From assembly GCA_907163375.1 (NCBI GenBank), contig CAJQUW010004418.1, forward strand, positions 62,001-126,000: DNA of 64,000 nucleotides, given 5' to 3'. The first letter of the stretch is position 1, and the number at the start of each line of letters is the position of its first letter. This DNA comes from Prostheceraeus crozeri (taxonomy: Eukaryota > Platyhelminthes > Polycladida > Euryleptidae). The notes under the pieces are model-generated. The model worked only from the letters and a program-made list of their open reading frames with translations. It searched no databases and was not told where the DNA came from. Made by a program: the position numbers and the translations under genes. Positions 10,981 through 23,189 of this stretch are shown piece after piece.

Positions 10981-13202
10981 CTACTCTACCATGTGTATAT
11001 ATATAGTACAATATACATAATAGATATTATGTCGATATCATTTCTAGCGACAGCTAGGTGATACAGCCATTTCGTTTGCGTGACTTTGTGATCACTCTGT
11101 ACAAGGACATCTAGATATAGCACCTGAACAAGTAGCTGTGTGCAAGAACTCAATATCATGCAGGAAACAAAATACCGCATGGCTTGGCGTGCTTCCACCT
11201 GCAATTGAACTTAATTGAACACCTGTAAGATCTGTCTATCATCCTGCTTTTCAGTGCTATTTCATAATCACATTTTCGCAAAAAAATCACATTTTTGCAC
11301 TCATCTTCAATACAGAGCTCACAGTTCGATCGAAGTAATTATGTTTTCGTTAAACGTGACTTATTTTCTCCTGTCATGGTAGTAAAGTGGACTATCATGT
11401 CAACTATGTGATGCATTGCCAGTAACCTTTGAAATAAACGGGATCACATGAATGACAGCCTCAAAATTCTACAAATCATCAAATATCAACAAATCATTGG
11501 AGCAATATCACGTCCTCGTTCTGAACACCTGATGTGTCAATTGGTATTACATTGCGTCAACTCATAGCAGAACCAACATCACGACATTGAAAAAGCATGC
11601 TTAGAAGTATACTCGAACAACGATAACGATGAATCGATTAATAGTCTGCCTACATTCTCAGAAAATGTGTCTGCAAAACATAAGCATTTGTTGTTTATAA
11701 AAATAAATAGTTCATAAATAATTTTATACCGACAGAAAAGTTAGTCTCCTGAACTTTATAACGTCAAAATAGTTATTTTCATCGACTCATTCATATAATT
11801 CTATAGCGATAGAAGGAGAGCCAAAGCTGTGATGTATGTTATTAAGTATTTTTCTACATTCACCCAATATTTCGGCTGTCACAGCCAGTTTCAGGAGAGC
11901 AAAATCTTACAAGGTCTTAGTTCGTATGAATTTCAAAATTTCTAAAAAGTCTATGGCAGATTTGTCAATACAATTTTGCAGTGCTATGATCCTTACTTGT
12001 ATTGCCAAATCTGCAGGAAATGTTTAGACATTTTCGCATAGAAAAACATAGAAAGTGTTTTTTCTATGCTTCATAGACATCCCTAATAGAACAATCTATG
12101 TCCATGGACTTTCCTGTTTGTTGTCGTGCATTTCTTTTTCTGTTATCTGATAGGGATGCAAAACTGAGGCATCATGCGTGAATAGGCTGTAGCTATCACG
12201 GATAAAAGATGTGTCAATTTGTAGAAATCCATGGATATCCAGTGTACGACGTAGTAGAGGTGTGCCGATCACAGATTAATCGGCCGATTATTGGCACCTT
12301 AGAGCGATAATCGGCATTCTACCGATCAGCACCCGTAGCATGTAGTGTAACAGATAATTATAAAGATAAAAGGTCACACCTAGTTAGATTGTGATAGCCG
12401 AAGTAGAGACCAACTATTTTTTCATTTATATTCTAATTTGATTGGACCTAGAATTATAGGGAAGGAAAATACTGTTTTTCTTGTAACAATTTAATAATCA
12501 TTTCACACGGAAACATTTGTCTCATGTACTCGATTTAATGAAAATTGGGGAATAATAGAAAAAAGAGAATTTTAAGTTTAGACTTACGTTCTCCATTTCT
12601 AGCCTAAATCGGTCTTTAAATTCATACACCCCTACAGTTCATAAATACAACCTGAAGAACACGAATAAAATGGACTGGACGCAGGTCATTAACAAATAAA
12701 TGTCGGCAACAGTCAAAATTCCTTAAAAATTGGGTAGACTTGAAGGAATCTACTTGACTATTCTCTCAGGACACTGACAGCAAGAGAAACAGTGCATTCA
12801 GACACAGTGTAAAACATGAACACCGCGTGTACTCGATGCAACTCCGATGAGTAAGCAAATAATTAATGCTCGTGTATTAGTTTCCTACAGATTGATTCGC
12901 TGAAGTTTGCGATGGCTATTCGTTGCAAACAAAGAGAAAGTGAAGCATTTCATATAGTAGGCTACCAATCAAACGGAAAGCAGGAATATCGTGTGGTGGT
13001 TGATGTTTGAGTAAACCCTTTTCAGAATCGAACAAAGGATAAATATAGCTCGATATTTCATGTTGTTTTGAGATGCGTTTTGAATGAAATGATTAACTTA
13101 CTCACTAGAAGCGGAATCTGATTGCATCGAGAAAACGCCTAGATGATTTTGCTCCACCCCATGATGCAATGGCGGCTACAAAAATTTCAGACATTTAAGT
13201 GT
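10981..13202. other. CAT intron, no gene recognised
   Basis: AT-rich sequence upstream of the actin promoter. At 12253-12340 there is a cluster of ATCGGCCGATTA-like words, and CACCCCTAC occurs at 12628-12636. They may be the ends of a small hAT-like MITE, but no target duplication supports it. Confidence 0.4.
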
Positions 13203-13212
13203 CCATATATGG
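13203..13212 (+). promoter_or_regulatory. CArG box (SRF site), distal
   Basis: CCATATATGG is a perfect CC(A/T)6GG match, about 105 bp upstream of the TATA box. CArG boxes bind serum response factor and drive many animal actin genes. The pairing with the second site supports regulated transcription of the actin gene. Confidence 0.85.
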
Positions 13213-13262
13213 TGATTATATCACGACGCTTCCCCTAAAGCAGAGTGTCGAGATACTTCGCA

Positions 13263-13272
13263 CCATATAAGG
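13263..13272 (+). promoter_or_regulatory. CArG box (SRF site), proximal
   Basis: CCATATAAGG is a perfect CC(A/T)6GG match, about 45 bp upstream of the TATA box and 60 bp from the distal site. Confidence 0.85.
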
Positions 13273-13307
13273 TAGTGCTCTTTCAATCCTAGTGCTCATC
13301 TTCTCAC

Positions 13308-14485
<1,178 letters not shown>

Positions 14486-14555
14486 AGTTAACGCAATCCT
14501 AGTTCTAAAGTTTATGACTATATTGGCTATATATTCAACATTCACTTTTGTTCAA

Positions 14556-15298
14556 GAACCTGCGAGTACTCGAAAATTCGAACATTGTTGAGTCTAGCAC
14601 TCGACTCGACGCTCATTCGAGAACTCGATTCGCCTCGACTCGACCCAAATCGGACACTTAATTCGAGGCGAATCGAATATTGCAGCGTCGAGTCGAGTGC
14701 GAGGCTTCGAAAATTCGAATGAGTGTAGCAATCGACTCGACGCTGCAATATTTGAGTACTCGATTCGCCTCGAATTAAGTGTCCCGTTGAGGTTGACTCG
14801 AGGCGAATCGAGTACTCAAATGAGCGTCGAGTTAGTGCTACACTCAAAAAGATCATTCGAATTTTCGAGCACTCGCACTCGACTCGACGCTGCAATATTT
14901 CACTGTTCGATTCGCCTCGAATTTAGTGTCCGACTGAGGTTGAGTCGAGGCGAATCGAGTACTCAAATGAGCGTTGAGTTAGTGCTAGACTCAACAACAT
15001 TCGAATTTTCGAGCACTCGCACTCGACTCTGCACTTTTTGATTACTCGATTCGCTTCGAACAAAGTGTCCAAATGTCGAGGTGAGTTTAGTACTCGAATG
15101 AGAGTAGAGTTAGTGCTAGACTCAAAGTTCGAATTTTCTAGCAAATCCACTCAACTGGACACTGCAATTTTGAGTACTCGATTCGCCTCGAATGCGGTAT
15201 CCGATTCAGGGTGAGTCGAGGGGAATCGAGTACTCGAGTGAGCGTCGAGTCGAGTGCTCGACTCAACAATGTTCGAATTTTCGAGTACTCGCAGGTTC
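14556..15298. mobile_element. 743-bp foldback element just downstream of actin
   Basis: The ends are inverted repeats of roughly 100 bp, the outer 39 bp identical (starting GAACCTGCGAGTACTCG). The interior is built from diverged repeats of CGAGTACTCGATTCGCCTCG in both orientations, so nearly the whole element can self-pair. Its short ORFs are by-products of that repeat structure. It starts 70 bp after the actin stop codon and may supply or interrupt the actin 3' UTR. No target duplication was seen. Confidence 0.8.
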
Positions 15299-15533
15299 CT
15301 TCTACTACCTTTGAATCCCCGACCGAACTCTCAAGGAATCGAACCTCTTTGATCAAAAAAACGAACCAGACGGTAATGAAGGTGAACTCGCACTTTCTCC
15401 ACTCAGAAAGAGCGACAGCTCAAAAGGATTTCAAATGAGAGATGACACTATTAAGTGATGTCGACGGTTTATTGTTGATAAGGTTCGATTTCTTCTTCAG
15501 ACGAGTGCGGTCGGGGATTCAAAGGTGGTAGCG
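15299..15533 (-). repeat. SINE family B copy with inverted tail
   Basis: On the minus strand it shares GTGCGAG, GGTTCGATTCCTTG and GTCGGGGA blocks with the copy at 63384-63484. GGTTCGATTCC is a Pol III B box, so a tRNA-derived origin is likely. About 29 bp of its 3' part (GGTCGGGGATTCAAAGGTGG) recurs inverted at 15505-15530, making a palindrome. The foldback element at 14556-15298 abuts its end. Confidence 0.55.
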
Positions 15534-16280
15534 TCACATTTTGTAGACTGTTTGGTTGTTCTCCTCTACAAATGTGTACCGGATGGTTCTACAACCTACA
15601 CTCGAAACCTGAAAGTCATTAAATATCAAAACTAGATGAAATCAATTCTTTTTGTACAAATAAACTCCACAGTTGAATTCGGTGAAGCATGCAAAGCTTA
15701 AATCTCCTTAACTCATCATCTAACAACAAATATTTCCCTGATAATCTTAAGGATCAGGTTAAAGATGACACATGCCAAATGCTTTGAAGAAAATAATAAA
15801 ATGTTTTCAATTCTCGTGAAGACGTCAGGCTAGAATGGGAAATACAGCTTCTGGGATGTGCAAGCGCCAAATCGTCAACTGTTGACATAACCTTCCTGTC
15901 CTAACGACAATTATGTAATGCAATTTCACTGTGATTCACACTCGTTCATAGGCATTGAGAATGGACATGGTAAACGGTGATCGGAATCAACCTGCATAGC
16001 TATGAATATCAAACTGCCCAAATAATTTACTTAGCAAACAAAACATCGGTCAATATGAAGAGTTTGATTACCATGTATGAAATCATGATCACATGCTATG
16101 ATTAAATATTCTGGTACAGGAAAATAGGTAAATTTAAATTTGAAAAAATAATACAACAAGAAACAACTGGTTGACAAGTGCGCTTATATGGACTGTGGAA
16201 CGGGCATTGGTTCTTTTTATCCGCAAATGAGTAGAAAAGCTAATATTTACAAGATGAACTAAATTAATGAACGCTAGATC
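15534..16280. other. CAT intron, no gene recognised
   Basis: AT-rich non-coding sequence. I see no gene, repeat pair or RNA. Confidence 0.4.
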
Positions 16281-16336
16281 AAATTGCGATTGGTGAGACT
16301 TTTAACGCACTAGTTGCTCTACCAGCTGAGCTAGGG
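16281..16336 (-). other. tRNA-like 5' half (A box)
   Basis: The minus strand reads TAGCTCAGCTGGTAGAGCAA, a textbook tRNA D-arm and Pol III A box. The expected B box and 3' acceptor half are not recognisable. It directly abuts the C-rich tract. It is probably a tRNA pseudogene or SINE head. Confidence 0.5.
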
Positions 16337-17100
16337 ATGGCACCCCCCGTCCGTCCACCCCACCCGCTCCCTCTCCCCGCCGCTACCACCCCCGTCCCCC
16401 CCCCTGCCTCCCCCCCCCCCCCCCCGTCGCCCCCCCCCCCCCTTCTCCACCCCTACCCCTGCAACCGCCGGCACTCTCACCCGCCCCCTCACACCCTCTT
16501 CCCCTCCTCACCCCCCTTCTCGCCCTCCCCCCGCCCCCCCCCCCCCCCTCCCTACGCGCCCGCTCCCCCCCCCCCCTCCTCCCCCACCCCCTACCACCCC
16601 CCAGCCTCCCGCCCCACCCCCCACCACTCCCCCATCTCCGCGCCTCTCCCCCTCGCCTCCCCCCCCCACCCACCCTTTCCCCCCCCGCTCCCCCCCCCCA
16701 CCCCCCCCCCCCCCACCCCCCCCCCAGACACTGCCCGCCCTCCCCCCCCCTCCCCCCGCTCCCCCCTCCCCCCCATTGCGCCCCCCACCCCCCCCCTCCC
16801 CCTCCCCACCTTCCCCCCCACCCCCGCCCCTCTCACTCCCCCCCCGTCCCTACCCCACTCCATTCCGCTGTTCTCCTAGCCCCCCCCACCCCCCCACCCC
16901 CCAGTCCCGACCCCCCCCCCCACCTCCTCCCCCCCCCGACTCGCACCCCCCCCCCCCCCCCCACCTCTTTCCCCCCCCTACCTCTCCCCACTTCTTGCCC
17001 GCCCCTCTCCTCCGCGCCCCCCCCCCCCCCCCCCCCACCCCCCACCCACCCCCTCCTCCCCCCCCCCCACCACCCCTCCTCCTCACCCACCCTGCCCCCC
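16337..17100. repeat. 760-bp C-rich low-complexity tract
   Basis: The plus strand is almost entirely C with scattered T and A and rare G, and no fixed repeat period. Homopolymers of 10 or more C recur. The proline-rich and glycine-rich ORFs here are composition artefacts. The G-rich minus strand could form G-quadruplexes. Sharp borders and lack of period make a sequencing or consensus artefact a serious alternative. Confidence 0.85.
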
Positions 17101-17925
17101 ATTCACGAGCGAGGCCAATATCGAAGGGATCAATGGATCCATTTATACCAATTATGACCTACACACACAGACAACTGAAGAAGATGAGAAGAAAATAGTG
17201 TAGTTCAGGCACTCAAGATACCCAAATAAGCTCTGCAATTGATAAGTTTACGAAAGTTATTCCGTGGTAACGAACTTAGCTGTATCAGTTGTCGAAGATT
17301 GCTGACAATATTCAATTCAATCTTCTTTGTACAAGAACACAATTGATCCACGGCTTCTGCATGTTTGTCAGTCCATTGTGATTATAGAAATGCCAGCATC
17401 ATTGGCAAAGCAGTGTCATACCTGTTGTCTTAATCCGCTCTTGGTGTTGTCTATGACCCTCGCATGGAGTCAATGCATGCTATGTATAGATTCTGGACTG
17501 CACCAACAACATGAATTGTAACAAAAGAGGATGCTGAATCTGATTCACATCACGTGTGTACACTAATGACTGAAAGTACTGTGCATGTATTTTGTATCAG
17601 CCAAATTCTTCCGAAACTGCGTCAATGATTCAGCTTTATCAAGCAATTGAAAGGAAGTTCGCAAAATGCAGTATATGACACTACATTTTCCGTTGAAAAA
17701 AAGGAAAATTATATATTCAGAGTTAACTATCTCACCATTCATTCACCGACGAGAAAACGCATTCTGTTGTAATTGCCTATTAAATTTGTGGACTTCGCAG
17801 AATCTAGCCCTAGTGCATGAGAGAAGTGATTTATTCGTATCACATGTTCAAGAACAGACACCATGTTAACTATCAAGTTTTTAAAAAAGTCTATGAAAAT
17901 AAGGCCTAAAAACAATTTGTCTCAC
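17101..17925. other. CAT intron, no gene recognised
   Basis: AT-rich sequence between the C-rich tract and the CAT exon. No gene seen. Confidence 0.4.
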
Positions 17926-18065
17926 CTGCAAATATTCCTGAGAGAGCAGTTGCCAATAGCGGTGTCTTGAACCGCTTGTTGATTCGAGCAAGGAAGCGAA
18001 AGATGAGACCGTCACTAGCCATAGCGTAAATGACTCGAGGCAATGGGAACATGGAGCCCAGAAGA
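17926..18065 (-). CDS. SLC7A (CAT-like): cationic amino acid transporter, exon for [19 protein letters not shown]
   Basis: Acceptor TTATAG and donor GCAG/GTGAG bound a 140-nt exon. It encodes [31 protein letters not shown] and [12 protein letters not shown], matching the CAT-1 stretch [19 protein letters not shown] and KTPIIATLASG. It begins with one base completing a serine codon from exon 28077-28432 and ends with one base of a glycine codon continued at 8418. Phase is intact on both sides. Confidence 0.96.
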
Positions 18066-20118
18066 CTATAAAAGAGAAAATTAGTTTTCATTCAATAGCA
18101 GATTCTTAGTTTTCCGGCCAAATGATAATACTCTGATAAAATATTACAATTTTTCCCATAGCAGCCTAACGGTGGTGAATATTCATAAAATAATTTTGAT
18201 AAGTTTTAGCTGCTATGTAATTGATCAATTTAATTAATACTTAGTAGTTCAATTTCATGATTTCCCTTTCTTCATAGAATATTCCCCAGACATCATAACA
18301 CCTCTAGGAACAATTTGACAGAATCTGTGGAATTTTATGAATTTTTCGTCTATCAATTATCACTGAATTCTCTAACGTCATCTTAACATCTCACAAGAGC
18401 TAAACATTTGCAATGTCTATCATTGCTAGCGCTGAACGCTAGATTTTTCATATTAAGGATTACGAAATACAATCTGCTTTTATGCGATATGGAAAAGCAC
18501 AATTTAATTATCTTTCTTTCAGCAGCATATGATTTATCAATGAAATAACGTGTGAATTTATTGAATATTTGAAGACATTCAAAGACACACAGATATGTAA
18601 TACTGCACACTCTGTTGATGACGAGATATCGAGTGGTCAGGTTTATTACAGACGTTTTCTAGATGTAAAAATTACAATGACGTGTCGCAATTGAAACACA
18701 CAAAAACATTAGAAATATGATTTTCCAACGCGGGGCTGCTGCTCAAACACATATTCATCTTAGTTAATACCTTTATTGAGAAGACTTAACTATAGGGAGA
18801 CCATTTTTAATTATTGTCTATCCCATAGATTGCGCGGGCCGATTGCAATGGTCTCCCATCTTTCATGTTTTTGTTTAGCATATTGTCGCAATAAAAGAAC
18901 AAAAATGACGGAGCAAATAGCAAGCTGTACAAAACAGATTTAAGGGAGAGCCTCAAAAAGCAGCCTGGCCTTACTTACAAATCTTTGCTTTCTTTTGTTT
19001 TCATTACGCAGTATTATTGTACCTTTGCAGTTGGATCAGGAATGCACTACATCAGAGGAATTAAATTGCGACATAACATATTGAGGCAAGCTGATGCGGT
19101 CATAGAACCACGCAAGTATCCAATTATTAGGGAAAAACTAACGGGTTGTGAAACATGTTAGCTTAGTTAATCTACCATTAGAGATTGATTTGAATAATGG
19201 AGTCACAAAAGTGAACCACTTCCGCGGAGTATCACTCCTCATAGGGATTAAAAACAGGGGAGTGTTTTGTTGATAAAAGATAAAGACCGGCCGTCGACAT
19301 TGAAAGGTAAATAATCTGTGACGCCAGTTACCAACTTAAGATGTACTACTTACGAGGATAAAATTTTGCCAAATGAAATGTACTAATAGCATCAACTCGC
19401 ATACATTTCTCAGGCAAAAATCTCATAGGAATGTTCCAACCACTTGCCCGCAAAATGTACAGAAAAATTTGCTTCCCTGCTTCTCAAATAAATGGACAAG
19501 TTATATAAATGATAGCTTCATGTGAATTTTGCAAACGCATGAAAACCTTCAGCATGTCATTTTCATGAGTCAGTGCACAATCCTAGCAGTGATACGAGGT
19601 TTTCATGAGCATAAACACAGACCGCATGCAGACCTGCCAACATTTGTCGAGCCCAAACCGGGACAATTTGTGATTGCTCATAAGACGCAAAATCATAAAA
19701 TCATGAACAACACTGTATAATACAGTTAAAGATTGCACGTAGAGCCTATGCAAAGAGTTCATTTCTTACATCATTTATATTTCGCAGTGGTATAATCTCT
19801 ATGATTATTGCTTCCATAATATAGTTTATGCTTTCCAAAGTGTGCATAAATTTCAAAGAGTGCAATAAACAGTCTTTATTGCAATCTTTCATTGAAATAC
19901 ATCAGCACATAGAAAGTTTTTCATCCTCTACAACGAAAATCATGCATAGATGTTGATGAGATAAATCTGCATGTACAATGGACAGAGAAGCAGGCTATCT
20001 GATTTCAAAATTGCTTTGGATTGATTTTCAAATCATGTTAAGGATCATGGTCATAGATTCTGGTAGTTCTGTGAAATATAAAGTTACTTACAGAACTCGT
20101 GCCAAGATATCCAGCTTA
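18066..20118. other. CAT intron, no gene recognised
   Basis: AT-rich sequence. A short inverted GGGAGACCAT/ATGGTCTCCC pair lies at 18797-18858. No gene seen. Confidence 0.4.
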
Positions 20119-20199
20119 ATTGCATTTTTTGAGATCAACATGTCTATGCCCTCGCCCTTCGGGCTCGTGCATAGACATGTTGATCTCAAAAAATGCAAT
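20119..20199. repeat. perfect hairpin, 31-bp arms, GC-rich cap
   Basis: Arms at 20119-20149 and 20169-20199 are perfect inverted copies. The cap (20150-20168) reads CCTC, GCCC, TTC, GGGC, TCGT: a second GC stem with a TTC loop, set off by unpaired bases. The cap strongly resembles that of the hairpin at 38038-38098, although the arms are unrelated. Confidence 0.85.
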
Positions 20200-21410
20200 A
20201 AAGTTGGGTACTTTGCACTTGTTGTGTAAATAACTATTAGTCTATAAGTCCCAGTCTCACTGAAAAGAAACACGTGAATATAAGTCTCGAGTTAAGGCTG
20301 CACTGCATGCAGTCAGAAACCATTTATGAAATGCATCTTGCTTAATGCAGGTACATGTTCGAGTGTTTAAGTATATTTTAGAAAATGTAATACAACCGAA
20401 ACATGTCGCAACTATACTTACTTGGGGGTTGAAGGAAAAGTAAATGTATCTTTAAAATGTAACCTGCTAGTCTGTCAGGATCTGCCGAAATCAGAGTGTT
20501 TTTTAGTTAACTACGACGTCGAAGCATAGAGGTAGCATTTCTTGGTGCATTTATATACTACCGAGATGACGCCCCGTTATAATGTAGTATGAAACAAGTT
20601 GGATTTCAAAAAGGAAATGGGACATTTGCTGACAAGCATTTTAAGTAAGCGGAAATTAAAGCTAATTATCAAATAAGGAAATTAGATGAGCTGCATTATA
20701 TACAAGTCTTCATAAAACCGTCGACATCTTTTTGTGCTTTTTTGGCTAAAATTTCAACTTTTTAATTACATTTTCATCGGTCTAATTAATTTTATGATTC
20801 ACTCAAATATCTATGATATCAAAAATTTATGATTCACTGAATATAGTAATGCAGACCCATCCTTTAACTTGCTTGTGATCGTTGTCAGTGGTCATTTTAT
20901 TTTGCTCTACCAGTGGCAGGTTATAGCTTGTGAAATTATCACGCTCATGAAAGTGCTCTTATTTATCAGGCCATGTATTCAAGTGAGCAACCCATCAGAT
21001 TGTTAATCTCTCCATTACAGGTTTATATTACACGGAGGATTTGCAAAATGCTATTATTCCTTCTGTTTTGCTATCACGATCAGGCAAATCGAAAATTTCT
21101 CCAAAAGTGTAAAAATTTGCATATCTCACATGTGATGCTGGCTCTCATTCGAGTTCATTTAATAAAATCGAAACTGTATATACACAAAGTGGATTTAATT
21201 ATTGATGAGTTGCTGCTCTACTTAAATATACTTACTCTATGCGTCGAAGTTCTCCTATAGATTATTTATGACAATATCGCATCCTGCATCTTTTACTTGA
21301 TGCACGATGCGCATCCTGAAAAGAATATGAGTGAAGCCTTGATAGCACGACAAAGTTTTGTTTATCATTATTTTGTCTCAATTTCATCTCGAAGTCGATA
21401 ACATCCTTAA
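20200..21410. other. CAT intron, no gene recognised
   Basis: AT-rich sequence. The ORF at 20973-21260 has no domain or splice support. Confidence 0.4.
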
Positions 21411-22334
21411 CAGAGGCGGCGGTGTGATATTAGATGTGGGGGGGGGGCACCGATCTGATACCAGTCCGATACCAACCCAACGGAATGTTGATAAAACCGA
21501 TGGCGTGGGCCTATCAGTTGACATTTAAATTGAATAAAAGGTTACCGCAAAATATAGCATAATGTTGGTCCACTCAAAGAAATTATCAGTCCCAGACTTT
21601 TGATAGAAATTTTACTTAATTAAGATTAAACAAATTGTGATGAAGGGCGATGGTTTAATATAGATTTAAGCATACTTCAGTAGTAGGTAGTTGTAAGTCT
21701 TTCATTCACTAATTTGAGTGTGTATTTCTAGTTGCAACTTAATTTGCTCTAACTTCCTTAACATCGAAGTAATTGTTGAAGCTTACAAAAACTTTTTTGT
21801 CATATTTGGGAATTCTGACTGTTGCACATGTATGCCTGTTTGAGGGGTTATTGCAATCACAAGATGACGAGTCGTTCTACATATTTAATAGGTGATACTA
21901 TAAGCGTGTGTGATTAAATAAAACAAAGCTAGTTTTACAAAATTAGTGTAAACTTATTCAAAAACTCAAAATTTTCCAAAAAAGGAAAGCCTCTGCTTGT
22001 TTCGATATGTGAATTCTTTTGCTATAGCCTCCACTGACAATTCATCAGTGCGTCTCTTATGAATTGAAAGTACTAACAAAATTGTTTCATATTCTTTTCT
22101 CTGCAGTATGTTGCTTCGCAGTCTGATTATGTTCTTCTGATGAGAATGAAAAATGTTTCGTTTGCACTGGCTAGGTAGTACTCATTGGAGCCTCATTGCT
22201 TGTCTTTTATGATAACAATTGTTATAACAATTTGAATGAAAAGCTTAAAATTATCGATGAAATTTTTTGCCCTCCCAAAATATGAGGAGGGGCACGTGCC
22301 CCCGGTGTCCCCCCCCCCGGTTCCGCCGCCCCTG
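21411..22334. mobile_element. non-autonomous hAT element with 8-bp target duplication
   Basis: The ends are short inverted repeats (CAGAGGCGGCGG and the complement of CCGCCGCCCCTG) followed by long G/C homopolymers. The flanks are identical 8-bp direct repeats ATCCTTAA at 21403-21410 and 22335-22342. An 8-bp duplication plus CAG.G termini are hAT hallmarks. The 924-bp interior has no transposase ORF. The perfect duplication suggests a fairly recent insertion. Confidence 0.88.
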
Positions 22335-22618
22335 ATCCTTAATACTGATCAAATAAGTCAGACTGCCACAAATATCTTTACGGTACATTAGCTTGTATCA
22401 AAATCTGCTACAGAAAATTATAAGAAGCTACAGACCTAATAAAAAGCTATTTGAGTAGAAAAACAAACAGAAACAATATTGTAATTCGCAAGGTGTAAGA
22501 CAGCATCAGGACGAACTATATAGCAAAACTCAAATGCAGTCTATTCGTACTCTACTTGTGCACGAAGTTGTATGAGTCAGAAAACGTAACCAAGACCGAC
22601 TTAACAGTCCTTCCGTGC

Positions 22619-23189
22619 GCAAGGTGGTACCAGGTTTTAACACCCCTGTTTTTTTTTAATTTTTTTAAAAATAATTTTTACAGCATATTTCGCATTTTCA
22701 ATAATATTTAATGTGAAAAACCGATGATTTGGGTAATCTGTATAGTGTTCTATAATGATCTTACTTTTATTCCTGTATCTATGTATTGTAGGCCTATAGG
22801 CTACTATGTGTCGTTTATATGGTCGAATACCTGCTACACTCCTATGAAATGGGTCTTGAGGCGACCAGTCTAAGCAATTTAATTGAAGCTAAGCAATCAG
22901 CTGTTATTCCTTCCAGGTGATGCGTTTGTTGCATAGGTTTTAGTCAATTTTAGAGAATTTCGTACATTTTTGTTACTGTAATTTGAATACAGATTTAGCA
23001 TGAATTGATGGACTTTTCAATGGATGATTTCTTTAAAACAAAAATACATTTTTGAAACATAACTTTATAAGTTATGCGGTAATAAAATACCATAATTATA
23101 CTAAATTTAGTTTGGAGCATGTTTTGACAGGTTTTAAGAGGGTGACACCTGTTAAATCCTTCCCACACCCCGACCTGGTGCCACCTTGC
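22619..23189. mobile_element. 571-bp MITE-like element
   Basis: Inverted ends share GCAAGGTGG(T/C)ACCAGGT with one difference in 17, followed by related CACCCC words. The interior is AT-rich and non-coding. No clear target duplication was found, so the superfamily is open. Confidence 0.6.

Noticed and set aside
12253-12636. hAT-like MITE with GTAG(A/G)GGTGT ends
   Set aside because: End similarity is only about ten bases and no 8-bp duplication was found. Kept only as a remark in the intron entry.
14542-15438. Several overlapping ORFs after actin on both strands
   Set aside because: They arise from the CGAGTACTCG repeat structure of the foldback element. Translations are repeats of the same word in different frames.
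16337-17198. Proline-rich and glycine-rich ORFs on both strands
   Set aside because: They are produced by the C-rich composition and all frames are open. There is no domain or start context.
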